Below are positions 9,825 to 17,885 of a stretch of 64,000 nucleotides of DNA, in pieces (position 1 is the first letter of the stretch; each line of letters starts with the position of its first letter). The DNA is from Methylophilus medardicus (GTDB lineage: Bacteria; Pseudomonadota; Gammaproteobacteria; Burkholderiales; Methylophilaceae). A program made the translations under genes and the position numbers. The stretch covers positions 930,001 to 994,000 of the forward strand of contig NZ_CP040948.1 of NCBI RefSeq assembly GCF_006363955.1. Reading direction: 5' to 3'. The notes beneath the pieces were generated by a model. That model searched no databases. It was given only the letters and a program-made list of their open reading frames with translations, and was not told where the DNA came from.

Positions 9825-9842
9825 CCGTCACATAAGCTTCAT
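9825..9842 (+). promoter_or_regulatory. Putative Pho box upstream of PEP-CTERM/phoA
   Basis: CCGTCAC, spacer ATAA, GCTTCAT. Against the PhoB half-site consensus CTGTCAT/C with a 4-bp spacer, the first half matches 6/7 and the second 4/7. It lies about 120 bp before the PEP-CTERM gene that precedes alkaline phosphatase. A very similar site (TTGTCAT-AAAA-GCTTCAT) occurs at 25300. PhoB control is inferred. Confidence 0.5.
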
Positions 9843-9962
9843 GCCGGAGAAAACTTTCTGACATACAGTTCTTCAACAATACTCAAGGTAACACAGCGTT
9901 TAGGCACGGTGTTTGAACGCAGTAAGCAATATGGTCAGTGACTATCAGAGAGGATTTACAAA

Positions 9963-10709
9963 ATGAAACTTAAACCTTGGCTAATGGCCGGTTTGCTGAG
10001 CAGCACAGCCATGCTGTCGCCTGCCCAAGCGGCAGAATTGATTCAAAATGGCGGCTTTGAATCGCAAGGCGTCGACGCTTATGACATCACCGGTTGGCAG
10101 GTGGCGGAGCAGGGAGTCGCGGGCAGTGTATTAGCACAGAGCGGCACGGTGACAGAATTCACGGCGAGCACGACCGTGGGGGCTTATGCCGGTAACTATT
10201 ACGGTTTGTTGGACAACTATGGCTTGGCATCGAATGTGCTGTATCAATCGTTTAGTACTGCGGCTGTCAGTCAGGCCACCTTGTCTTTCCAGATGTTTAT
10301 CAATAACCAAAACGCCAGCACCGACATTGATGCCGCTGGCCTCGATTATAGCGTCGACGCGACAGACCATCCCAACCAGCATGTGCGCGTAGATGTGCTT
10401 AAAGCCGGCGCGGATCCATTTTCTGTGAACAGCGCCGATGTGCTGCAAACCTTATATCTAGGTGGTGCGAATGGCAATCTGACAGCAAATAATTATATTA
10501 ACTATCAGTTCGACTTGTCTTCAAGCTTGGCCAGTGGTGGCAGCTTTGTGTTGCGCTTTGCCACGGTTGCTAATCAGAACGCATTGCAACTCGGTATTGA
10601 TAATGTCAGCCTGCAAAGTGTATCCGCAGTGCCTGAGGCTGACACCAATGCCCTGATGCTGGCGGGCTTGGGAATCATTGCCGCCGTGATCCGCCGTCGC
10701 TATTCATAA
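9963..10709 (+). CDS. PEP-CTERM sorting-domain exoprotein
   Basis: A 248-residue secreted protein with a signal peptide (1-23, cut after AQA). The body begins ELIQNGGFESQ, the opening typical of carbohydrate-binding-like PEP-CTERM proteins with an ELIxNGGFE start, and is rich in Asn, Ser and beta-strand patterns. The C-terminus is a PEP-CTERM anchor: VPEADTNALMLAGLGIIAAV plus RRRYS. Exosortase/archaeosortase enzymes process such tails and place the protein outside the cell. The exosortase itself is not in this window, but EpsA (17886-18665) belongs to the same system. It lies 34 bp before phoA and shares its candidate Pho box, so it may be a phosphate-starvation exoprotein. Confidence 0.88.
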   Translation: MKLKPWLMAGLLSSTAMLSPAQAAELIQNGGFESQGVDAYDITGWQVAEQGVAGSVLAQSGTVTEFTASTTVGAYAGNYYGLLDNYGLASNVLYQSFSTAAVSQATLSFQMFINNQNASTDIDAAGLDYSVDATDHPNQHVRVDVLKAGADPFSVNSADVLQTLYLGGANGNLTANNYINYQFDLSSSLASGGSFVLRFATVANQNALQLGIDNVSLQSVSAVPEADTNALMLAGLGIIAAVIRRRYS

Positions 10710-10743
10710 ATTACAATATCAAAAGCTTATAAAGGAAATGACC

Positions 10744-12282
10744 ATGCAATTATTTAACTTGAAACGCACCACGATGGCCGTCATGTTGTTGGGCTCACAA
10801 CTGCTGACTGGCATGGTGCACGCTGAAGATGCACAGTTCTGGCTCAACGATGGCGCAGCCAGCCTGAATGACAGCAAAAAACTGGTGCCAAATGCTAAAA
10901 AAGCCAAAAACGTGATTTTGTTCGTGGGCGATGGCATGGGGATTTCTACCGTCACTGGCGCGCGCATTTTTGAAGGTCAACTCAAAGGCATTGATGGCGA
11001 GCGTCATAAGCTGTCGTTTGAGTCATTTCCCTATGTGGCTTTGTCCAAGACTTACTCTACCAACCAGCAAACGGCTGACTCGGCACCGACCATGACAGCG
11101 ATGATTGCTGGGGTTAAAACCAACGACGGTATCTTATCGCTGAACCAATCTGTGGCGCGTAATGAGGCGAATCCTGCGGTGTTGAATGCCAATAAAGTCA
11201 CCACCTTATTAGAGCAAGCGGAGCAGTCAGGTAAATCGACGGGCGTGGTGTCTACCGCGCGGATCACCCACGCGACGCCAGCCGCGACCTATGCCCATAT
11301 TTCCAATCGTGATTGGGAAGCCAATGCGAACTTATCCGCGGCGGCCGCCAGCAATGGCGTGAAGGATATTGCGGCACAGATGATTGATAACTTTGGTAAC
11401 GGCAAAATCGGTGATGGCATTGATGTGGTTTTCGGCGGTGGTCGTAGCTATTTTCTGCCAAACAGCATCACGGATATCGAAGGCACCAAAGGTCGCCGTA
11501 CCGATGGTCGCAACCTGACGCAAGAATACGTCAGCAAGTTTGGTGGTGTGTACATTGAGAACCAGAATGCATTTAATGCGCTCAATCCGGTCACCACCAA
11601 TAAAGTGCTGGGTCTGTTCAATCCTTCTCACATGGAATATGAACAAGACCGTCCAAACGACATTGCCGGTGAACCTTCCTTAGCGGAGATGACGGGCAAA
11701 GCGATTGATATCTTGAAGAAAAACCAGAATGGTTATTTTCTGATGGTGGAGGGTGGTCGTATCGATCATGCTTCGCATGCGGGTAACGCCTATCGTACTT
11801 TTAAGGATACGGTTGCTTTGTCTGATGCAGTGCGCGAGGCGGCTTCTAAGGTGAACTTGAACGATACGCTGATTATCGTGACAGCAGACCATAGCCATAC
11901 CTTGACCATCGGTGGTTATCCAAAACGTGGCAACCCGATTCTGGGTAAAGTCGTCGAGCCAGGCAAAACAACCCCTACTTTGGCAGCCGATGGCAAGCCT
12001 TACACCACAGTGAGCTTTGCCAACGGCCCTGGATATCATACTAACTCTCCTGGCGATGCGGTATACAGTGAGGCGATTGCTGCTGGACGTGTTGTGGATA
12101 TGTCTGCGGTAGATACCGAAGACCCGGATTTCCATCAAGAAGCGTTGGTGCCTTTGAGTTCAGAGACCCACGCGGGTGAAGAGGTCGCAATCTACGCGAT
12201 CGGCCCTAAAGCCTATCTGGTGCATGGCGTGCAGGAACAAAGCTACATTTATCAAGTCATGAAAGATGCTTTTGGTTTTTAA
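10744..12282 (+). CDS. phoA: Alkaline phosphatase (PhoA superfamily), exported
   Basis: A 512-residue enzyme that releases phosphate from phosphomonoesters in the periplasm. A signal peptide (1-27, cut near VHA) precedes the metal-binding motif VGDGMG (Asp near 63), the nucleophile motif TADSAPTMTAM (Ser near 113), the MVEGGRIDHASHAG metal site and the TADHSHTL and ETHAGEEV histidine ligands. The GGRIDHASHAGN form resembles the eukaryotic/Vibrio-type subgroup. AAAGGA at 10731-10736 sits 7 bp before the ATG at 10744, so I prefer it to the ATG at 10738. Cotranscription with the PEP-CTERM gene is likely (34-bp gap). Confidence 0.93.
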   Translation: MQLFNLKRTTMAVMLLGSQLLTGMVHAEDAQFWLNDGAASLNDSKKLVPNAKKAKNVILFVGDGMGISTVTGARIFEGQLKGIDGERHKLSFESFPYVALSKTYSTNQQTADSAPTMTAMIAGVKTNDGILSLNQSVARNEANPAVLNANKVTTLLEQAEQSGKSTGVVSTARITHATPAATYAHISNRDWEANANLSAAAASNGVKDIAAQMIDNFGNGKIGDGIDVVFGGGRSYFLPNSITDIEGTKGRRTDGRNLTQEYVSKFGGVYIENQNAFNALNPVTTNKVLGLFNPSHMEYEQDRPNDIAGEPSLAEMTGKAIDILKKNQNGYFLMVEGGRIDHASHAGNAYRTFKDTVALSDAVREAASKVNLNDTLIIVTADHSHTLTIGGYPKRGNPILGKVVEPGKTTPTLAADGKPYTTVSFANGPGYHTNSPGDAVYSEAIAAGRVVDMSAVDTEDPDFHQEALVPLSSETHAGEEVAIYAIGPKAYLVHGVQEQSYIYQVMKDAFGF

Positions 12283-12314
12283 GTTGCGCGAAGCGCTGAA
12301 ATAAGATGTGATTG

Positions 12315-12336
12315 CAGGGCAGCCTTGGCTGCCCTG
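12315..12336 (+). other. Perfect 10-bp stem-loop after phoA
   Basis: CAGGGCAGCC (12315-12324), TT, GGCTGCCCTG (12327-12336). No T-run follows (ATCCCTTTGAG), so it looks more like an mRNA-stabilising or attenuating hairpin than a clean terminator. It lies in the 80-bp gap between phoA and the next gene. Confidence 0.6.
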
Positions 12337-12362
12337 ATCCCTTTGAGTTGAATGGAAACAAA

Positions 12363-13112
12363 ATGAAATTTAAACAAATGGCTTTGGGCCTCGCGCTTTC
12401 CTTAAGCTGGCTAAGCGGTGATGCGCTGGCGGACGCGTTAGTCAACGCCCGTTATGAGACGGTGCAGTGTGCCTCCCCTTGTCGCGCGGAAGAGGCAAAG
12501 CGTGTGCAGTGGTGGTTGATGCGTGAAGCCGATCAGGTAGAAATACGCACTTTGTATCAAAATGGCGAGCCGGCACATCACAGCAGTTTGTGGCTGAAAA
12601 AACCAGCGGGACAGTTTAATTATGTTTACCTCATGCACGGTGAGCGGCGTGCGATTGATTACGCCGATGTCGATTTGAAGTTGCTGAATATCAAAACAGA
12701 TCCTCAGTTTTGGCAAATGAAATCCCAGTTGGTGACAGACAGCGAACTGGCCAGCCTGCAGCCAGTGCCTGCGGCATCTAGTAGCGCCTATGGCTACCCG
12801 GTAGAAAAGTATATCGGCACACTGGGCAATGGGATTCAGAGCGAAGTCTGGTGGATTCCAGCATTAAAATTACCTTTGAAAGTGGCCTACACCTACCCAA
12901 ATCATACCGTGAGCATTCAGTTGCAGTCGCTGCAACCTGCACTACAATCGACCCAGCCGATCGAAATCGCGCCGGCGACGTCACTGGCAGCGCTCAGCGC
13001 TTACCAGCATGTGGATTATGCGGATTTGGGCGATATGGAGCATAACCCCTCAGAGATGCAATGGCTGGCCAAAGCGCATGGCGCGCCAGGTTTGCATGCC
13101 CATACCCACTAA
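12363..13112 (+). CDS. Exported protein of unknown function, downstream of phoA
   Basis: A 249-residue protein. A clear signal peptide (1-24, cut after ALA) is followed by a mature part with paired cysteines (VQCASPCRAEEA) that could form a disulfide or bind metal. The central beta-rich part ends with GIQSEVWWIPALKLPLKV, a pattern seen in DUF4412/LolA-like folds, though I do not recognise a family. The tail is His-rich (HGAPGLHAHTH) and might bind metal. I chose the ATG at 12363; an in-frame ATG at 12312 would put 17 residues before the signal. It follows phoA by 80 bp and may belong to its unit, possibly as a zinc or phosphate accessory protein. That role is a guess from position. Confidence 0.75.
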   Translation: MKFKQMALGLALSLSWLSGDALADALVNARYETVQCASPCRAEEAKRVQWWLMREADQVEIRTLYQNGEPAHHSSLWLKKPAGQFNYVYLMHGERRAIDYADVDLKLLNIKTDPQFWQMKSQLVTDSELASLQPVPAASSSAYGYPVEKYIGTLGNGIQSEVWWIPALKLPLKVAYTYPNHTVSIQLQSLQPALQSTQPIEIAPATSLAALSAYQHVDYADLGDMEHNPSEMQWLAKAHGAPGLHAHTH

Positions 13113-13199
13113 CTCATCCCTTTAATTGCCCCTCGCATCGTCGCAGTGATTTTGCGCTGCGTCGATGTGTCACGCACGGTCATCGGCTATAATGCTGGC

Positions 13200-14555
13200 A
13201 TGACCTTACAACTGATTCAGTGTTTTCTTTTATTGATCGTGATCGCCATGTTGGTCTGGCAGTGGCGCACGCAGCAACACACCGCACAACAGGCGCTCGC
13301 ACAATTACTCTCACAGCAACTTGAAGAAAAACATCGCTTGATGATGAGTGAGATGCACCAGTCACTTAATCAGCTGGCGGATCGCTTGCAACATCTCAAT
13401 ACCGACCAGCAAGACCGGTTACGTGCGCAATTGTCGCAAGAGCTCACTGCAACACGAGAAGCCATGCAAGCCCTTCAGGTCGCTCAACGTGATCATTTGA
13501 GCCAGAGTGGCGAGCAGTTAAGTTTGAGTTTGCGTCAAGGCCTGTCTGAACAGGGCATGTTGCAGCAAAATCTGCTCAAAACGGCCTTGCAAACCACCAC
13601 CCAAACCTTAACACAAAGCATTGAGTCACTGACGAAAGTCGTCGATGCCCGCTTGGAGGAGATGAGTGGCAAGGTGTCTATCCGCTTGGAAGAAGGCTTC
13701 AAAAAAACCAATGAAACCTTTGTAAGTGTCATGGAGCGACTGGCTACCATTGATGAGGCGCAAAAGAAAATTGATGGCCTCAGCGTGAATATGGTGAGCT
13801 TGCAAGAGCTACTGGGCGATAAACGCAGCCGCGGCGCCTACGGTGAAGTGCAACTTGAGGGCTTGGTGCGCAATGTGTTGCCCGCCAACAGCTTTGCGAT
13901 GCAACATACCTTGAGTAATGGCGCACGCGTCGATTGCGCCTTGTTTTTGCCTGAGCCAACTGGCACGGTGGCGGTGGATAGCAAGTTTCCACTAGAGAAC
14001 TATCACCGCATGATTGATAGCAGTTTGGGTGAGATTGTGCAGGCGCAAGCGTCAAAATTGTTCAAAGCCGATATCAAAAAGCATGTCGACGATATCAGTA
14101 ATAAATACATCATAGCCAACGAAACCTCCGACGGCGCGGTCATGTTTATTCCGGCCGAAGCCGTGTTTGCCGAGATTCATGCTTACCATGGGGATATCGT
14201 GGATTACGCCATGCAAAAGCGCGTCTGGCTGGTGTCGCCAACGACACTGATGGCCGTGCTCAATACCGCGCGCGCAGTGCTTAAAGACGTTGAAATGCGT
14301 AAGCAGGTGCATATCATTAAAGATGAATTGGGCAAACTGAGTAAAGATTTTGACCGTTTTGATACCCGTATGAAGAAACTGGCCGATAATATCCGCCAGG
14401 CCCACGAAAATGCGCAGGACGTGCATATTAGTAGCCAAAAAATCTCACGCCGCTTTGCGCAAATTGAAAAAGTAGAATTGGCACAAACCACCAGCCTTGA
14501 ACCACTCGATATGCTGGAGGAGTTAGATGACATTGAAAAGAGTAGCCCAACATGA
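13200..14555 (+). CDS. rmuC: DNA recombination protein RmuC
   Basis: A 451-residue protein with an N-terminal TM helix (about 5-22) and a long Gln-rich coiled coil (about 25-190). The RmuC nuclease-like domain follows (GAYGEVQLEGLVRNVLP, VDSKFPLENYHRM, MFIPAEAVFAEIH, VWLVSPTTLMAVLNTAR). RmuC limits recombination at inverted repeats in E. coli; its endonuclease-like core is shared with restriction enzymes. The ATG at 13200 starts directly before the TM helix; a GTG at 13146 would add 18 non-conserved residues. Its stop overlaps the moaD start (ATGA), so rmuC begins the unit rmuC-moaD-moaE-lon-like-hslR. Confidence 0.93.
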   Translation: MTLQLIQCFLLLIVIAMLVWQWRTQQHTAQQALAQLLSQQLEEKHRLMMSEMHQSLNQLADRLQHLNTDQQDRLRAQLSQELTATREAMQALQVAQRDHLSQSGEQLSLSLRQGLSEQGMLQQNLLKTALQTTTQTLTQSIESLTKVVDARLEEMSGKVSIRLEEGFKKTNETFVSVMERLATIDEAQKKIDGLSVNMVSLQELLGDKRSRGAYGEVQLEGLVRNVLPANSFAMQHTLSNGARVDCALFLPEPTGTVAVDSKFPLENYHRMIDSSLGEIVQAQASKLFKADIKKHVDDISNKYIIANETSDGAVMFIPAEAVFAEIHAYHGDIVDYAMQKRVWLVSPTTLMAVLNTARAVLKDVEMRKQVHIIKDELGKLSKDFDRFDTRMKKLADNIRQAHENAQDVHISSQKISRRFAQIEKVELAQTTSLEPLDMLEELDDIEKSSPT

Positions 14556-14809
14556 AGATCACCATTTTGTATTTTGCCCGCATTAAAGAGGTGGTCAATT
14601 ACTCCTCGGAAAGTGTCGAGTTGCCCGAAAACATTACATCGATTATCGCCCTTAAATCTTGGTTGTGTGACCGTGGCGAGACCTGGCAAAAGTTGTTTGA
14701 TGGCCGCGGCGTCGTGCGCGCAGCCATTAATCACGAGTTAGTCGATGACATGGCCACCTTTGATGAAGGCGATGAAGTTGCTTTTTTCCCGCCGGTAACC
14801 GGGGGCTAG
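14552..14809 (+). CDS. moaD: Molybdopterin synthase small subunit MoaD
   Basis: An 85-residue ubiquitin-fold protein ending in the essential Gly-Gly (PPVTGG). The terminal glycine is thiocarboxylated by MoeB and donates sulfur to precursor Z in molybdopterin synthesis. The N-terminal strand KITILYFARIKEVV and the central loop NHELVDDMATFDEGDEVAFF fit the family. It overlaps rmuC by 4 bp and is followed one base later by moaE, its obligate partner. Confidence 0.95.
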   Translation: MKITILYFARIKEVVNYSSESVELPENITSIIALKSWLCDRGETWQKLFDGRGVVRAAINHELVDDMATFDEGDEVAFFPPVTGG

Positions 14810-14810
14810 C

Positions 14811-15287
14811 TTGAGCGAGACCATGTATCTTCAAGTGTCGGTGCAGGCGGAGGATTTTGACCTCGGTGCTGAGTTGCAACAGCTCAAGGCGGCGACACCG
14901 CAAGCAGGTGCCTTGGTGAATTTTGTGGGCTTGGTCCGTGAGTTGGCTGCCGATGGTCAGCTCAGTGAAATGGTGATCGAACATTATCCCGGCATGACCG
15001 AAAAAGCCTTGCATCAGATTGCGCAAACTGCCAGCCAACGCTGGCCATTACTGGGTGTGCGCATGATTCATCGTGTAGGCACACTCTCAGGTCAGGCGCA
15101 GATTGTGCTTGTGGCGACTACCAGTTTGCACCGGCAAGCGGCATTTGAAGCTTGTGCATTTATGATGGATTATTTAAAAACCGAGGCTCCGTTTTGGAAA
15201 AAAGAAATCGGTGATTTTGGACAGCATTGGGTAGAGGCCCGGGCGTCCGACGAACAAGCAAAACAACAGTGGAAATTGCCTAAATGA
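14811..15287 (+). CDS. moaE: Molybdopterin synthase catalytic subunit MoaE
   Basis: A 158-residue subunit that holds the active site for inserting two sulfurs into precursor Z. Conserved elements are GALVNFVGLVRE, VIEHYPGMTEKAL, HRVGTL and the lysine-bearing YLKTEAPFWKKE near the C-terminus. The TTG at 14811 has GGGGG six bases upstream; the ATG at 14823 is an alternative that removes four residues. Its stop overlaps the start of the Lon-like gene (ATGA). Confidence 0.95.
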   Translation: MSETMYLQVSVQAEDFDLGAELQQLKAATPQAGALVNFVGLVRELAADGQLSEMVIEHYPGMTEKALHQIAQTASQRWPLLGVRMIHRVGTLSGQAQIVLVATTSLHRQAAFEACAFMMDYLKTEAPFWKKEIGDFGQHWVEARASDEQAKQQWKLPK

Positions 15288-17452
15288 TCCAAGTACTCAA
15301 TCCTGATGAAATGACCGTTTCTTATAAACTGTCACCCATGTCGTTTGAATCCACCGAAACATTACTCGATGCTGCGGATCTCGGATTGAATGATTATGGC
15401 TGGAAATTACAACCTGAAGCGCAAAAAACCCTAATGATGGGGCTGTCGTTACAGCATGCAGGCGCCAATGTGTTGGTGCTGGGTACGCCAGGTTCTGGCC
15501 GCGCTGCCTTGACCATGGCGGCAATGAAGGCCGCTGCCATAAGTGGTCTCGACACCACATTAACAGACCTGGTGGCACTGTATGATTTTAGTCAGCAATC
15601 TTGTGCGAATTACATCAAGTTGCCCGCCGGCTTGGGTGCTCAGCTACGCACCTTGATGGAGTCGTTTATCAAGGGGCTGGTCGCTGAAATGCAGCAATGG
15701 ATTGATAGTAGCGGCCAAGTGAATTTATCTCAGGCAGAAACCTGGCTAGAAACGCGGATTGACGGGTTGCGCTCACAACTTAGCAGCGCCAAGTTGTCGC
15801 CTTTTTTTAATATCATTAAACCAGAGGTGCTCGCCTATTTGCAGGCTTGGCAGCAGGTGGGGACTGATGGCGATAGTGGCTCCGATAGCTTGGTCAATGA
15901 TAGTTTTTTGTCACGCTTCCGCGTTAATTTATTGGTGGATCAGCGTGCGAATCTCACGGCTGGTGTGAAACAGCCAGTGGTTGAAGAGAAAGATCCAGGG
16001 TTTGCCGCTTTGTTTGGCATGCTGGAAACGGCGGTAGGCGAAGCGGCACAATGGCCAGAGTTTTTGCGCTTGCGGGCTGGCAGCTTGCATCATGCCGATG
16101 GTGGTATGTTGCTACTTCATTTGCGCGACCTGATGCAAGATGAGGGCAATGGGAGTGCTTTACTCGAAAAGCTTTACCGACTGATGCGTAACCGCGAGGT
16201 GCAAATTGAAGATTGGTCGAATCACGCGCAGCAAGGCGCTGGTGGCAACCGTCATGGCGCCTTGCCGTTGCATGTGAAGATCATCATGATTGCCAGCCGC
16301 GAAGATTATTACGATTGCTTAGAGGCACAGCCAGATTTCTTTGATTTTTTTCCGATTAAAGTAGAGTTCGAGGACCGCGTGACCGCTAACTTGGACAACT
16401 ATGCTTGGATAGCGGGCTATATTGCGCGCAAGTGCCAGCAGCAAGCGCTCGCGCATTTTAGTGGGGCTGCCGTGAATGTGCTGCTGCAATTCATGCATAG
16501 ATTAGAAGAGGATCAAGGGCGTATTAGCACCCGATTCGCACATTTGGATCAGTTAATGCATGAGAGTGCAGCCGTGGCGGATGCCGCACGTTTAATTACC
16601 GATGTGCATGTGAAACAAGCCTTGTCTGCGCGCTTGCTGCGTCAACAGTTTTTTGAAACCCAAATTCGCGATTCGATCATCGATAATGAATTACTGATTC
16701 AGGTGCATGGCGATGTTGTTGGCCAAGTCAACGGCTTAACCCATATCGAGTTAGGGGACGCCAGTTTTGGCTCACCGATCCGCATTACGGCCCGCTGTTA
16801 TCCCGGGCGCAGCGGCGTGATAAATATCGACCGTGAAGTCAACATGAGCGGCCCCACACACGACAAGGGCATTTATATTTTGCAAAACTGGCTGAGTGCC
16901 AGTTTTTGGGCGCTCGCGCCCTTGAGTTTAAGTGCCTCGTTGGTGTTTGAACAAGAATACAACGGGGTGGAGGGGGATTCAGCCTCTTGTGCAGAGCTAT
17001 TTGCACTGTTGTCTGCACTGACAGGGTTGCCGATCAAGCAGGGGATTGCGGTCACGGGGGCGCTTAACCAGTTTGGTGAAGTGATGCCGATTGGTGGCAT
17101 TAACGAGAAGATAGAAGGCTATTTTCGCGTCTGTGAAGCCCTTGGTCTGAATGGCGAGCAAGGCGTGATTATCCCCAAACGTAACCAGCGGCATCTGGTT
17201 TTGCATGAAAGCGTGGTCGCCGCGGTCAATAATGGGATGTTCAAGATTATTGCCATTGACCATGTGCTCGAAGGCATTGCTCACTTGACTGGCTGCGAAG
17301 CTGGGGTGCAAGACACCGATGGTACCTATGCAGGCGACAGCTTGATGGCACGCGCGCAAAGCGCGCTGGCCAGTTATCGGCATACCCTGGAGCGTAATCA
17401 GGCACGCATGGCGTATTTTCAACAACACCAAGACAATCCACTCAACCTCTAA
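15284..17452 (+). CDS. Lon-like (S16) AAA-family protease
   Basis: A 722-residue protein of the Lon-like group typified by E. coli LonH/YcbZ. The N-terminal AAA_32-type domain has a P-loop-like GTPGSGRA at 67-74 in which the usual lysine is replaced by arginine. The C-terminal S16 domain keeps the catalytic serine (EGDSASCAELFALL, Ser near 566) and lysine (PIGGINEKIEG, Lys near 609), plus GITGALNQ-like and QGVIIPKRN motifs. The peptidase site looks intact, and Arg in the P-loop is common in this group, so ATP use is uncertain. It sits between moaE (4-bp overlap) and hslR, which suggests a protein quality-control role. Confidence 0.9.
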   Translation: MIQVLNPDEMTVSYKLSPMSFESTETLLDAADLGLNDYGWKLQPEAQKTLMMGLSLQHAGANVLVLGTPGSGRAALTMAAMKAAAISGLDTTLTDLVALYDFSQQSCANYIKLPAGLGAQLRTLMESFIKGLVAEMQQWIDSSGQVNLSQAETWLETRIDGLRSQLSSAKLSPFFNIIKPEVLAYLQAWQQVGTDGDSGSDSLVNDSFLSRFRVNLLVDQRANLTAGVKQPVVEEKDPGFAALFGMLETAVGEAAQWPEFLRLRAGSLHHADGGMLLLHLRDLMQDEGNGSALLEKLYRLMRNREVQIEDWSNHAQQGAGGNRHGALPLHVKIIMIASREDYYDCLEAQPDFFDFFPIKVEFEDRVTANLDNYAWIAGYIARKCQQQALAHFSGAAVNVLLQFMHRLEEDQGRISTRFAHLDQLMHESAAVADAARLITDVHVKQALSARLLRQQFFETQIRDSIIDNELLIQVHGDVVGQVNGLTHIELGDASFGSPIRITARCYPGRSGVINIDREVNMSGPTHDKGIYILQNWLSASFWALAPLSLSASLVFEQEYNGVEGDSASCAELFALLSALTGLPIKQGIAVTGALNQFGEVMPIGGINEKIEGYFRVCEALGLNGEQGVIIPKRNQRHLVLHESVVAAVNNGMFKIIAIDHVLEGIAHLTGCEAGVQDTDGTYAGDSLMARAQSALASYRHTLERNQARMAYFQQHQDNPLNL

Positions 17453-17455
17453 CTT

Positions 17456-17881
17456 ATGCCACGTACGCATCATCGCAAACAAGAAGCGCCAGCTGAAAAA
17501 GAGGACGGCTGCCGTCTCGATAAGTGGTTGTGGGCGGCCCGTTTTTTTAAAACCCGTAGTTTAGCAGCGGATGCGGTTGACGCAGGCAAGGTGCGTATTG
17601 ACGGCGATCGCGCCAAAAATGCGCGTGAAATGAAGCCGGGGATGCGTGTCAGCATCAAAAATAAAGATATGCAGATGGAGGTCGAGGTGCTGGCACTGAG
17701 CAATGTGCGTCGTGGGGCGCCTGAGGCAGCGCTGTTATATCGTGAGACAGAACAAAGCCAACGCCTACGCCAGCAGGCGCAAGCGGGCGGGGCCGATCAG
17801 TTTGCTGAACGTGATCGAGGCATGGGCCGACCGACTAAGCGGCAAATGCGTGACATTCAGCGTTTTACCGGCCGCGAATAA
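17456..17881 (+). CDS. hslR: S4-domain RNA-binding protein, Hsp15 type
   Basis: A 141-residue protein. The S4 domain begins at DGCRLDKWLWAARFFKTRS (about 18-36) and continues through AGKVRIDGDRAK, and the C-terminus is basic (GRPTKRQMRDIQRF). Hsp15 binds stalled 50S subunits that carry peptidyl-tRNA and helps recycle them after heat shock. It follows the Lon-like gene by 3 bp, so both may be read together. It ends 4 bp before the convergent epsA stop, leaving no room for separate terminators. Confidence 0.9.
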   Translation: MPRTHHRKQEAPAEKEDGCRLDKWLWAARFFKTRSLAADAVDAGKVRIDGDRAKNAREMKPGMRVSIKNKDMQMEVEVLALSNVRRGAPEAALLYRETEQSQRLRQQAQAGGADQFAERDRGMGRPTKRQMRDIQRFTGRE

Positions 17882-17885
17882 GCAC

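Larger units (their letters stand above)
9471..9962. other. 492-bp intergenic region between divergent units
   Basis: No open frame of interest is seen here. The left part must hold the minus-strand promoter for the CHASE2 operon; it contains a small hairpin, TGACCC (9564-9569) with GGGTCA (9574-9579). The middle holds an orphan plus-strand terminator at 9752-9776. The right part holds a Pho-box-like site at 9825-9842 and the leader of the PEP-CTERM gene. A small RNA ending at the terminator is possible. Confidence 0.6.
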
